In this document: positions 21,943 to 32,337 of the stretch, in pieces
Layout: each line of letters begins with the position of its first letter
Numbering within the stretch: the first letter of the stretch is position 1
Assembly: GCA_039000515.1 (NCBI GenBank)
Contig: JBCFYV010000012.1
Coordinates: 3,337,218 to 3,401,217, forward strand
From: Timema cristinae
Lineage: Eukaryota; Arthropoda; Insecta; Phasmatodea; Timematidae
Reading direction: 5' to 3'
Length of the DNA: 64,000 nt
Program-made: the position numbers and the translations under genes
The notes under the pieces: model-generated
Seen by the model: only the letters and a program-made list of their open reading frames with translations
What the model was told of the DNA's origin: nothing
The model's database searches: none

Positions 21943-24750
21943 CCACAGAAACAGTACTCTACACCAATATCCCCTATACCCACAGAAACAGTACTTTACC
22001 CCAATATCCCTATACCCACAGAAACAGTACTCTAACCCAATATCCCCTATACCCACAGAAACAGTACTCTAACCCAATATCCCCTATACCCACAGAAACA
22101 GTACTTATACACCAATATCCCCTATACCACAGAAACAGTACTCTACCCCAATATCCCCTATACCCACAGAAACAGTACTCTACCTTAATATCCCCTATAC
22201 CCACAGAAACAGTACTCTACCTTAATATCCCCTATATCCACAGAAACAGTACTCTACATCAATATCCCCTATATCCACAGAAACAGTACTCTACACCAAT
22301 ATCCCCTATACCCACAGAAACAGTACTCTACCTTAATATCCCCTATACCCACAGAAACAGTACTCTACCTTAATATCCCTTACATCCACAGAAACAGTAC
22401 TCCACACCAATATCCCCTATACCCACAGAAACAGTACTCTAACCCAATATCCACTATACCCACAGAAACAGTACTCTACCCAATATCCCCTATACCCACA
22501 GAAACAGTACTCTACACCAATATCCCCTATACCCACAGAAACAGTACTCTACCTTAATATCCCCTATACCCACAGAAACATTACTCTACCTTAATATCCC
22601 CTATACCCACAGAAACAGTACTCTACCCCAATATCCCCTATACCCACAGAAACAGTACTCTACACCAATATCCCCTATACCCACAGAAACAATACTCTAC
22701 CTTTATATCCCCTATACCCACAGAAACAGTACTCTACCTTAATATCCCCTATATCCACAGAAACAGTACTCTACCCAATATCCCCTATACCCACAGAAAC
22801 AGTACTCTACACCAATATCCCCTATACCCACAGAAACAGTACTCTACCTTAATATCCCCTATACCCACAGAAACAGTACTCTACACCAATATCCCCTATA
22901 CCCAATGAAACAGTACTTTACCCCAATATCCCCTATACCCACAGAAACAGTACTTTACCCCAATATCCCCTATACCCACAGAAACAGTACTCTACACCAA
23001 TATCCCCTATACCCACAGAAACAGTACTCTACACCAATATCCCTATACCCACAGAAACAGTACTCTACACCAATATCCCCTATACCCACAGAAACAGTAC
23101 TCTACCTTAATATCCCCTATACCCACAGAAACAGTACTCTACCTTAATATCCCCTATATCCACAGAAACATTACTCTACACCAATATCCCCTATACCCAC
23201 AGAAACAGTACTCTACCCAAATATCCCCTATACCCACAGAAACAGTACTCTACCCCAATATCCCCTATACCCACAGAAACAGTACTCTACACCAATATCC
23301 CCTATACCCACAGAAACAGTACTCTACCTTAATATCCCCTATACCCACAGAAACAGTACTCTACCTTAATATCCCCTATACCCACAGAAACAGTACTCTA
23401 CACCAATATCCCCTATACCCACAGAAACAGTACTCTGCCCCAATATCCCCTATACCCACAGAAACAGTACTCTACCTTAATATCCCCTATACCCACAGAA
23501 ACAGTACTCTACCCCAATTCCCTATACCCACAGAAACAGTACTCTACCCCAATATCCCCTATACCCACAGAAACAGTACTCTACACCAATATCCCCTATA
23601 TCCACAGAAACAGTACTCTACACCAATATCCCCTATACACAAAGAAACAGTACTCTTACCCAATATCCCCTATACCCACAGAAACAGTACTCTACCCCAA
23701 TATCTCCTATACCCACAGAAACAGTACTCTACACCAATATTCCCTATACCCACAGAAACAGTTCTCTACACCAATATCCCCTATACCCACAGAAACAGTA
23801 CTCTACACCAATATCCCCTATACCCACAGAAACAGTACTCTACACCAATATCCCCTATACCCACAGAAACAGTACTCTACACCAATATCCCCTATACCCA
23901 CAGAAACAGTACTCTACCCCAATATCCCCTATACCCACAGAAACAGTACTCTACACCAATATCCACTATACCCACAGAAACAGTACTCTACCCCAATATC
24001 CCCTATACCCACAGAAACAGTACTCTACACCAATATCCCCTATACCCACAGAAACAGTACTCTACCTTAATATCCCCTATACCCACAGAAACAGTACTCT
24101 ACACCAATATCCCCTATACCCAATGAAACAGTACTTTACCCCAATATCCCCTATACCCACAGAAACAGTACTTTACCCCAATATCCCCTATACCCACAGA
24201 AACAGTACTCTACACCAATATCCCCTATACCCACAGAAACAGTACTCTACACCAATATCCCTATACCCACAGAAACAGTACTCTACACCAATATCCCCTA
24301 TACCCACAGAAACAGTACTCTACACCAATATCCCCTATACCCACAGAAACAGTACTTTACCCCAATATCCCCTATACCCACAGAAACAGTACTCTATACC
24401 AATATCCCCTATACCCACAGAAACAGTACTCTACACCAATATCCCCTATACCCACAGAAACAGTACTCTACACCAATATCCCCTATACCCACAGAAACAG
24501 TACTCTACACCAATATCCCTATACCCACAGAAACAGTACTCTACACCAATATCCCCTATATCCACAGAAACAGTACTCTACACCAATATCCCCTATACCC
24601 ACAGAAACAGTACTCTACACCAATATCCCCTATACCCACAGAAACAGTACTCTACACCAATATCCCCTATACCCACAGAAACAGTACTCTACACCAATAT
24701 CCCCTATACCCACAGAAACAGTACTCTACACCAATATCTCCTATACCCAC
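21943..24750. repeat. 37-bp minisatellite array
   Basis: About 76 copies of a 37-bp unit containing tatacccacagaaacagtac and tctacaccaatatcccc, far more uniform than the 31-bp array. The period of 37 is not a multiple of three and no plus-strand frame has a stop, so plus-strand ORFs of 80-211 codons arise by chance. The block starting near 22860 recurs near 24078 (both contain the unusual cccaatgaaacagtacttt), which shows a higher-order duplication of about 1218 bp. Confidence 0.96.
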
Positions 24751-24975
24751 AGACTTGAAAGAATAGAAGAATACCTCAACACACATTCTTCTGGCACTCG
24801 ACCTACTACTGCAGCCCTTCTCAAACTAACCATTTTCAATTGTAGAAAAAATTACTTCAAATTTCTGGAATAAATCTACCTGGAAATTAATGGTACTTCC
24901 ATGGGAACACACATGGCCCCCTCATATGCAATCTTGTATATGGGTAGACTGGAACGTATGTTCCTGGGCAGATGA
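24751..24975 (+). pseudogene. Penelope-like element, reverse transcriptase fragment
   Basis: One frame from 24751 reads ...LTIFNCRKNYFKFLE, a stop, then [20 protein letters not shown] and GRLERMFLG. The GT(A/S)MGT..AP.YA..YM..LE core is the conserved RT block of Penelope-like elements. There are two in-frame stops and the fragment begins directly at the end of the 37-bp array. It is not functional. The C-terminal part of the same type of element lies at 26120-26860. Confidence 0.82.
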
Positions 24976-25028
24976 ATATTTAGCTAATTTAGAATAGTTT
25001 AAGTAAAATTACATTTTGTATTTGTAAA

Positions 25029-25315
25029 ATACCTTAGCTTAGTCGGTAGCACATCTATATACTCAACTAAGGGTTCTGGGTTCAACTCAAAGCATGGCCA
25101 AAACTGTATCATTGGTGAAATGTGGGTTTACCCCTTAACAGTGAATAACAGCCAAGGACTGGATGTTGTACTTGTACTAGTCTTAAGTTACATTATAAGG
25201 CATATGAAGCTACGGCAGGCCTAGCAAGCCGGTAGTGGAAAATATAATGTAGCTTGAATAAAATACTCACCCAGGTCACAGGCTGAAAACAGTAATGGAT
25301 GTAAAAAAAAATAAT
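25029..25315 (+). mobile_element. SINE (family C), tRNA-derived
   Basis: The head has an A-box-like tagcttagtcggtagc and a B-box-like gggttcaactc. The body (gaaatgtgggtttacccctt, actggatgttgtac, ttataaggcatatgaagct, ggctgaaaacagtaatggatg) closely matches the copy at 43318. It ends in an A-rich tail. It sits between the two recognisable parts of the Penelope remnant. Confidence 0.8.
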
Positions 25316-26119
25316 TGTAACAAGCTTTAAATTATACATTAAGTAAATATAGTAATGAATTGTGTGTAAGCATTCTAGGCACATGTATCATCATGTATTT
25401 GGCTAACATACTCACCAATCTTTTCAAGTATACACAGGTGGAGTTGGAGTAGAAGGAATGGGGAAGAAGGACTACTATAACTGTAGTACATAGTGCTAAT
25501 TTATTTATGTAGTTTTAATTGTGTCATTTTAGAGCAGCATTGTGTGAAATGTGTTAGGATTTAAGAAACCGCTTTAACTATTGCAACAAGAGTTGGACAA
25601 TCCACCTGATTTCCTGAAGGACACTTGATCCATGTACCTGTATCACTCCATTTTACTCTTTTTATGTTTTTTTTTTTTGCTTTGTGTATTGCTACCTGTA
25701 TGGACTAAACACATCTACTTACTCTGGGAAAACTGAATAGGGTCTGTCTCTTTTATGCAGTCAGGAAAGTGCTCATATAACTCTTAGCTTTAACATTTTC
25801 ATTTAAATCTTTGATTATGTAGGTATTGCAATGATTTGTAGTGTTGTGTGTTTTGATATTCTATTAAAATTTGAATGGGTGCTAAACATTATATTTGTGT
25901 GTTTTGAGTATATAGTTCGGGTACAGTCAGAATATTTAGTAGGTAGTAAAAGGTGAAAATTCAAACACTGATAAGGACAGGTCAAAAAGAATAGGGAGAC
26001 GTGAAATGTCCTAAAATAGCATATGGATAAGGAAAAATCATAAGCGTTTGAGAACCAGTGTTCTAGAGGCACCCATGCTCAAATACTTTCCGAGAAGAGA
26101 TCCCTTGACCTTATTGGCC
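25316..26119. other. AT-rich sequence inside the Penelope remnant
   Basis: No protein similarity could be recognised. It separates the RT block from the C-terminal block and may be decayed element sequence or later insertions. Confidence 0.35.
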
Positions 26120-26860
26120 AGTGCTGGGTAATAGTATTCTGCCACCAAATCCTCCTCTAACTTTTAGAGTACAACAAACAACATACCTATTAAGTTTCTC
26201 AGAATACACCACCGACCTTCACTATGAAAGTTGCCACCCAATGAGCACCAGGATATTACTCTCAAATAGTCTAGCTATTAGAGCAAAAAGAATGTTCTGT
26301 GAAACAATGGATGACCTTTTGAAATCCAATCAAAATTGCAACATGATCTTATTAACACAGCATACCCCAAAGCTCTTAGGTGTAGTCAAACAGACCCAGC
26401 TCATAATAGCAGGCCAGAACAAGCAACATCATCCCTCTGGTCAGTACATCAGTACAGACCACCCTGGACTCCACAAACACAACAATCTCTTGAAAACAGG
26501 TTTTATCATTCTCCAATCCTCCACCCTTATACAAAATATATTAAAGGAACCTCCAAGATTAACTTATAAACAATCAGCCAATCTGTGCAGAAGACTTTTA
26601 AAACCCGAACCCAAACAAATTTCAGGTTCATTTCCCCGCAACCGTACCCCCTGTAAAACCTGCACCACACACAAACCAACAAATTAAGTCTCAAAGAACA
26701 CAATTAAAATACAATATACTATAAAAGGTCACTGTATTTGTGATTCTGAAAACCTCATCTAGCAACTGGAATGAAACCAGTACCATGCACAATACATCTG
26801 TTTACCAACAAAAACACTCTGAAACAAAATGAATGGTAATTAAAATTACACAAAAATGAA
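26120..26860 (+). pseudogene. Penelope-like element, C-terminal RT region and GIY-YIG relic
   Basis: The open frame 26121-26687 contains TDLHYESCHPMSTRI and LAIRAKRMFCETMDD, matching the conserved (Y/L)H..SCHP......LA.R..R.C stretch after the RT of Penelope-like elements. It ends with PPRLTYKQSANLCRRLL and GSFPRNRTPCKTC, matching the (N)L...L......GSF.C....CKTC linker. After 26690, another frame reads IKGHCICDSENLI then a stop and, later, KMNGN, remnants of the GIY-YIG nuclease start. Frameshifts and stops make it non-functional. Confidence 0.75.
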
Positions 26861-29621
26861 GAAATAAGATAAGCCTTTAGCCGAAACTAAGATAGGATGC
26901 TCAAATCCCATGATATTCGAGAGATTTAAGATTTGTGAAAATCTCAAAAGTGTATCTTGAATACGAATTATGAAAACATTGACTTGATAAAAACAATTTT
27001 AAGCAATTATTGTTAAAATGAATAATATATACCTAGATAGTTGGTAGGATAACAAAATCACATTAATACAATTAGTTTATAGAAAAATGTTCTCGTTGTT
27101 GTTTATGACGCTGTATGCATGACAAAACAAAATATCATTTGTCAGAGAATCAAGACCAACCACTTTTTTTAATTTAAATTTTAAATATTTTAACATTTAA
27201 GTTAAATTTTACATTTATAAAGAATAAAGATCCGAGGATTCAAACTTGGATTCAAGATTCAAAAGAAAATTTAAGATTTGAATTCGATATTTGGATTTTA
27301 AAAATATAAGATTCAACCCATCTCTACACGAAACCCGTAATCTGGACTTTAATCAGTGCTACACCGCCAAGGTACTCAAATCCCTTAACAAAGACATCTG
27401 CAGCCCTTCACAACTAAGGCTATGGTAACTGGCACGTCAATAAATTGCCAAATCCAGGCCTACAGTCAGCTGTGGACAGTCAACTTTGCAGTCCAACCAA
27501 AGATCATTAGTCTACTCACTTGACCTGAAGAAGTTATCTATGACTGTAGCCCCCTTTTCGTCCTCCAGAACAAAGGCAGGCATACAAGGTTATAAAATAA
27601 GGGGAGAATAAATATAGAGTGAGCAGATAGGACATTAATACATTTGCTCATTCCTCCAAGCCACCCATTCTGCATTAATGTGCTAAATCAACAAGGATAA
27701 AAAAAAAAGGATGAGCCAGAAAATAACTAAACAACATTACTAAGAAGGTGTATACCACTTAAGTTGAAGTCAACATGTCAGAAATTAATAGATGAACATA
27801 AGTTTTATTTATAAATATTCATTGAATACATCTCGATATTTACTTTACACTATTCATGTCCCTCCAAAGAGGACTAATACATGATTTAACATTATATGAA
27901 CTCGCATATTGTAGACTCTTTCCCAGTCAAATGTTTATGTTTAATTTCAGATAGTCAGAAGGACTCTGAATATATAGCAATATATTTCCATTAGCCAGAA
28001 GGACTCTAAATATATTATAACATATTTCCAATAGTTGGAAGGATTGAATGTAATATTGAATATATAAATACTAAGGTTGAAAAAAAATGTCAACACACAA
28101 AAGGCAGAAACTAAATTTTGTTCTTACATTTTTAACACGTAGACGTGTCCATGATTGATATCCTGCCAAGAATGAAGTGTCCTCTGATCTCCTGGCAGTA
28201 TTGAAAAGGGGGTAAGGGGTGGTGGTTAAAGGGGAATATATGACAATAAGGCCGTAAAAAGCCCAAGAACAGTCATCTAGGCAATGTGGAACCATATATC
28301 GCCGAAAATGTCATACTTCATATTTCCCGGCGGCCTTAGTGAACACACGATGTTGGCCCGGTCAGTCTTGACCAGATGTTCACGTGTGTGGCGCGGGAGA
28401 TTGTCAGCTTGGAATGTACATAGTGAAATGGAGCACAGTGAGTTTAGAAGAACATCATATTATTTAAGGTTGGTAGAATATTATTTGAAGTGATTAAGTG
28501 TCTTTTTTTAAATCAAATGTAGCTATGATAAGAAGCTACATGACAGTGAAAGCTTGTCCTTAAATATGTGTCTGTGTGTCTTTTGGTGCGCTAACTAAAC
28601 AATTTCCACTGAAGTATCATTCATTTTAACCGTGATTTAACTTAGTGCTCTAATCCAAACAATCAAATTCTTAAAGCAGCAATAATTTATCAAGTTCTAC
28701 CAAACTAATGCTATTTTTGAAGATCATATTTTAATAAGGAGATATATAAGTATAATAAATTAATTGATATTAATTTTTAAGGTGAATTTTAATTTCGTCT
28801 TGATGAATTTTAAATGTTGATAACATTAGTCAAAGAATCATGAATTATGTACAATAACATAGAAACATAACATATAAGTAAAACAAACCTTGTTGGTAAA
28901 ATAAACATTAAAATTTATGATTGACAACTCAGTTTGAGATAGTCTAATTAGTGGAAAAATATTAAATCAGAATTTTTTTTTAATATCCAATCTTCAATAA
29001 TTGACCAATAGAATTAACAAAGATGTATGATAATAGATCAATAAACCATGAACCTATTACATGAACGAGTAGTAAGACACTACTAAAAAAATAAAAAAAT
29101 AAATTTATTCCTTGTTTATTGACCTGTATTAATACATGTATGTTAATTTTATTGGTCAAATGAGGATTGTGTCTTGTTCTACCATTTTTCTTTGTGCTAC
29201 TTTAGTGCTGGCCCCTGGTAAATAATTGATTACTGATACAAAGTTTATTGTTGTAATTTATTAAGTGTGGATGACTATACAAAAGAGATGGGGCTCGTTC
29301 CTTCTGCGCTAGCTTGTCAGTCAAGATCTTGTCGCCTACTTCAACCCACACACAACTTACAGTTTGGATAACTCGCTGACGACAAGCCAACTTCGGTTGA
29401 CCAAACACAACACCCGACAACCGTCGAACAATGTACCCACACTACATTCTACTCCAGTTAATTCCAGTGGTGTAAGGGGACTCTGGGTATGATATATAAT
29501 TCAAAGATGCTTACACAAGATTCAAAAGTGAAAATATCAGTTGCCTACCCAAACAATTTATAAGTTATTTCAAGTACTAATAACAACTACAATACATGTA
29601 TAATAATATCAGCCTCTTGTT
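26861..29621. other. AT-rich intergenic region, no gene seen
   Basis: About 2.8 kb with no recognisable protein. A short piece around 29062-29100 (gaacgagtagtaagacac followed by A-rich repeats) matches the common SINE tail. Small ORFs at 28071-28295 (minus), 28284-28493 (plus) and 29202-29420 (minus) lack any recognisable motif. Confidence 0.4.
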
Positions 29622-29625
29622 AAAC

Positions 29626-31113
29626 TGTAGCATCGGATGGTGTACCATAGACTCTAAACAACAACAAGGCGCTGACTTACCCAGTTTGCCCGCTGCCCGA
29701 GGCTCCATGCAAGATAGACACAAGTCGGACGTAACTTCGCGTGACCGAAACAAATCTAATACTAACTTGAAGAATGGGGCGCAAATCGGCGACGCCCGTA
29801 AAGTGGACTGACTGACGCAATGCGGATATCCACATCGTGAAGATTCCCGACCGGCCACGAACTTCCCGAAGTTCGTTTTAGGCATGCGCAATATGTTCCC
29901 TGGCGATCCTAAATGTTTTCCCCCCAATGTCTCCCTTCTTTTCCCCCTCTGTGGCAGATTGTATTTATACGGGCATCTGAGCCTACTATCGACACAATTG
30001 GGCCTTAACTGTACTAGGAGTAGGAGAAGCTCCGGCTTCATTCGTATTATAATGTAAGATCTAAATTATTTTCTGGCAACTCTAACTTAGCTTTGTATTA
30101 ATATTAATTATTCTAAATTTTGTTTTGACGTCATTTCAATTTATCTCAAAATATGGAGCATTGTAGTAAATTTAATGTGACCTCGTTGGTATCACAATGC
30201 GAATCGAGTCGTAATCCTTGCTGGATAATAATCGATTATTAACTTTTGTGAGATATCGATTTTCTTTCATCAATATAGAATGTTTGTTTTTTAACTCGAT
30301 ATTTCTGTGAGAAATATTTAAATGCATGTTCGCGGGAACATTGAGTTGGTTGAACTTAGGATTAAAACTTTTGTACCTTTGCTATAGACTCGTAACTATT
30401 TATTGTATAAATTATTCGGAGTAAATTTGTGGATACCAAATTAGGGTATTTTTCTTATGTTTAGTTCAAGGAGGTTATTAAGTGTAAATAAGCTTTGGTA
30501 TTTAACTGTTAAGATATAAACCATATTATTGTAAGCTTCCTCTTGTAACGTATCTTAATCATCACAAACATTATGACTGCCATTATAAAAAAAGAAAAGG
30601 GAACCAAAGCCTATAAAAGTTATGTAACGCTAAAGTAGAGTAAATGATTATTTGTTTGTTATGAACTTTCTAAAATCTACTGATAATACTATAACATTTT
30701 TACGACGTTTTGGTGAAAAACATAAATATTATACAATTATATATATTACAACTATATTTGATGTTCAATATTTAATCCTTTTAAATAAATGTGATATTCT
30801 ATATTCTACAAATATCTTCTTGACGTGATTTATAATATAAGATTTACCCACCATACCCTAGGTATACGAGAGTATATTTAAGTAAGTTTTCTAATATGGT
30901 GAACATGAGGGGCAGTATATATTCTTTACCTTCTCTTGAGATGGACTATCCATATGTTTTACTCTGCGACAGGTGGGTGTTGCGAGATCTGATGATTTGA
31001 ATGTTGTCTTTAAACCTTGAATGGACAGAACTCCTTGCATTCACTCCTGATGTCCCCCCTTTTTTGTATGTACCTTTCTTGTAGTTTGAGCCTCCCCCCA
31101 TTAGGACGGTTCA
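29626..31113 (+). repeat. 5' LTR of element 2 (1488 bp)
   Basis: It begins TGTAGCATCGG and ends GGACGGTTCA, with canonical TG...CA termini. It contains a perfect 9-bp palindrome with a 2-bp centre, acgaacttc-cc-gaagttcgt, near 29858-29877. The 3' part is strongly AT-rich. Confidence 0.93.
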
Positions 31114-31208
31114 AAATCTGCGCCACTCTGCTCTCAGAGTGATTGCATCTTGCGTGTTCTGTTTAACTAATTTTTTTGTAATTCTGTTTCATGAATCACA
31201 CGACTGCC

Positions 31209-32278
31209 ATGGACTCTGCCTCTGGAAGCACGATCAGCTCGCGGTCTGAAATCTACCTGCTCAGCGGCTCCGATCTGCGTGAGGAGCTCAAGGCGAGGAA
31301 AATCCCATTCCCCCCGAGGCAACTGTTGCTGTTTTGCGGTCCTTGCTGTCCGAGAATATTTGTAAGTCCAGCGACCCTAATAATAAGGACACTGTTTATA
31401 ACGTTAGCCAGCCTTCTTGTGAGGATGGGGATCAGCACAAACTTGAGCCTGTAGTGATAGAGGGGGTTAGTGGACTCCCAATTCCTCCCGTTGTCCCCGC
31501 CACTAGTCCACATATTTCTAGTACTCTCTCCAAAACACAAAGTAAGGTCGCTAGCGAGCGCGTTAGACTTTGGCCGGTGTGCGATGGGTTATCGCCCCCG
31601 GAATTATTTAACTTTTTGGTAGAGGTTCATAGAGTTTGGAAACTCAGACTCGTAGGGGACTTAGAGTTATTAACCTTATGTATTGGCAAGACGTCAGGAT
31701 TTCTGGCACACTTAATCACTGAGTGTATTCAGCTAGGTCTTCCCTGGACTAGGGTGAAAAGTCGCATATTAGAATCTCTAGTGTCTAAAAGAGATAAGGA
31801 TACCCTGTATAAGCAAAACGTTCGCCGTTTTCAGTTTCCTCAGGAACCCTTTCGATTATTTATCTTGGCTATCTCTGAGGCGATTGAAGTGTTGGGTATT
31901 AATGTACCTGAGAATGACATAGTGGATATTATCCTTGAAAATGTGTCCCCTTTGACAAGGAGACATTTCATATTTTCTTATAGGCCTACTACTGTTTCCG
32001 AGCTTTACTTGTTGGCGTCCAGTATAGAGGGTTCACTTTTGGCCGAGAGGGAATATTTGTATGAATTTCCCGCGCAGGTACCCCGTAACTTCAGACAGGA
32101 AAGACCCCCCCAACTTGCGACTATTACCAGGCCTATTATGAACGTGGGTTCTAGTCCCACTACTAGGCAAAGAGGCGGGAATAGGTCAAGGAGATCTTCT
32201 GATTTAACCCACGTCCGATGTTATCGTTGCCGTCAATTAGGGCACCTTCAGTGGGAGTGCCCCTCGGGAAACGTGTGA
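31209..32278 (+). pseudogene. gag: Gag polyprotein of element 2, one frame break
   Basis: The ATG at 31209 sits in gccATGG, as in element 1. An upstream in-frame ATG at 31191 is the alternative. The first segment carries the SAP-like start (LLSGSDLREELKARKIPF). The frame breaks at the run of six C at 31310-31315; the other frame continues with LRSLLSENICKS and is open to 32278. That segment has a capsid-like core (LVSKRDKDTLYKQNVRRFQF, ENVSPLTRRHFIFS) conserved with element 1 and a CCHC knuckle, CYRCRQLGHLQWEC, near the C terminus. The protein should assemble particles and bind element RNA. Gag ends at TGA 32276-32278, just after the slippery heptamer. The break at a homopolymer may be an assembly error. 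Confidence 0.88.
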
Positions 32279-32337
32279 CGCGTGGTGGTAGTAAGGGGGC
32301 CGCCGCGCGTGAAGTTTCCAAATCTTCTATCCCCCTT
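32266..32337 (+). promoter_or_regulatory. -1 frameshift signal: GGGAAAC plus H-type pseudoknot
   Basis: G GGA AAC occupies 32266-32272 in the gag frame, followed by the same 6-nt spacer gtgtga. CGCGTGGTGG (32279-32288) pairs with CCGCCGCGCG (32300-32309) through ten pairs, two of them G-U. Loop bases AAGGGGG (32293-32299) pair with CCCCCTT (32331-32337). Loop 3 is 21 nt, as in element 1, although neither stem shares sequence with element 1. Confidence 0.86.

Noticed and set aside
3614..24750. CRISPR array
   Set aside because: The repeats are directly tandem without unique spacers, and the context is eukaryotic.
21828..24758. Plus-strand ORFs in the 37-bp array
   Set aside because: Same reason: a stop-free unit of 37 bp. 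One ORF even runs through the N gap.
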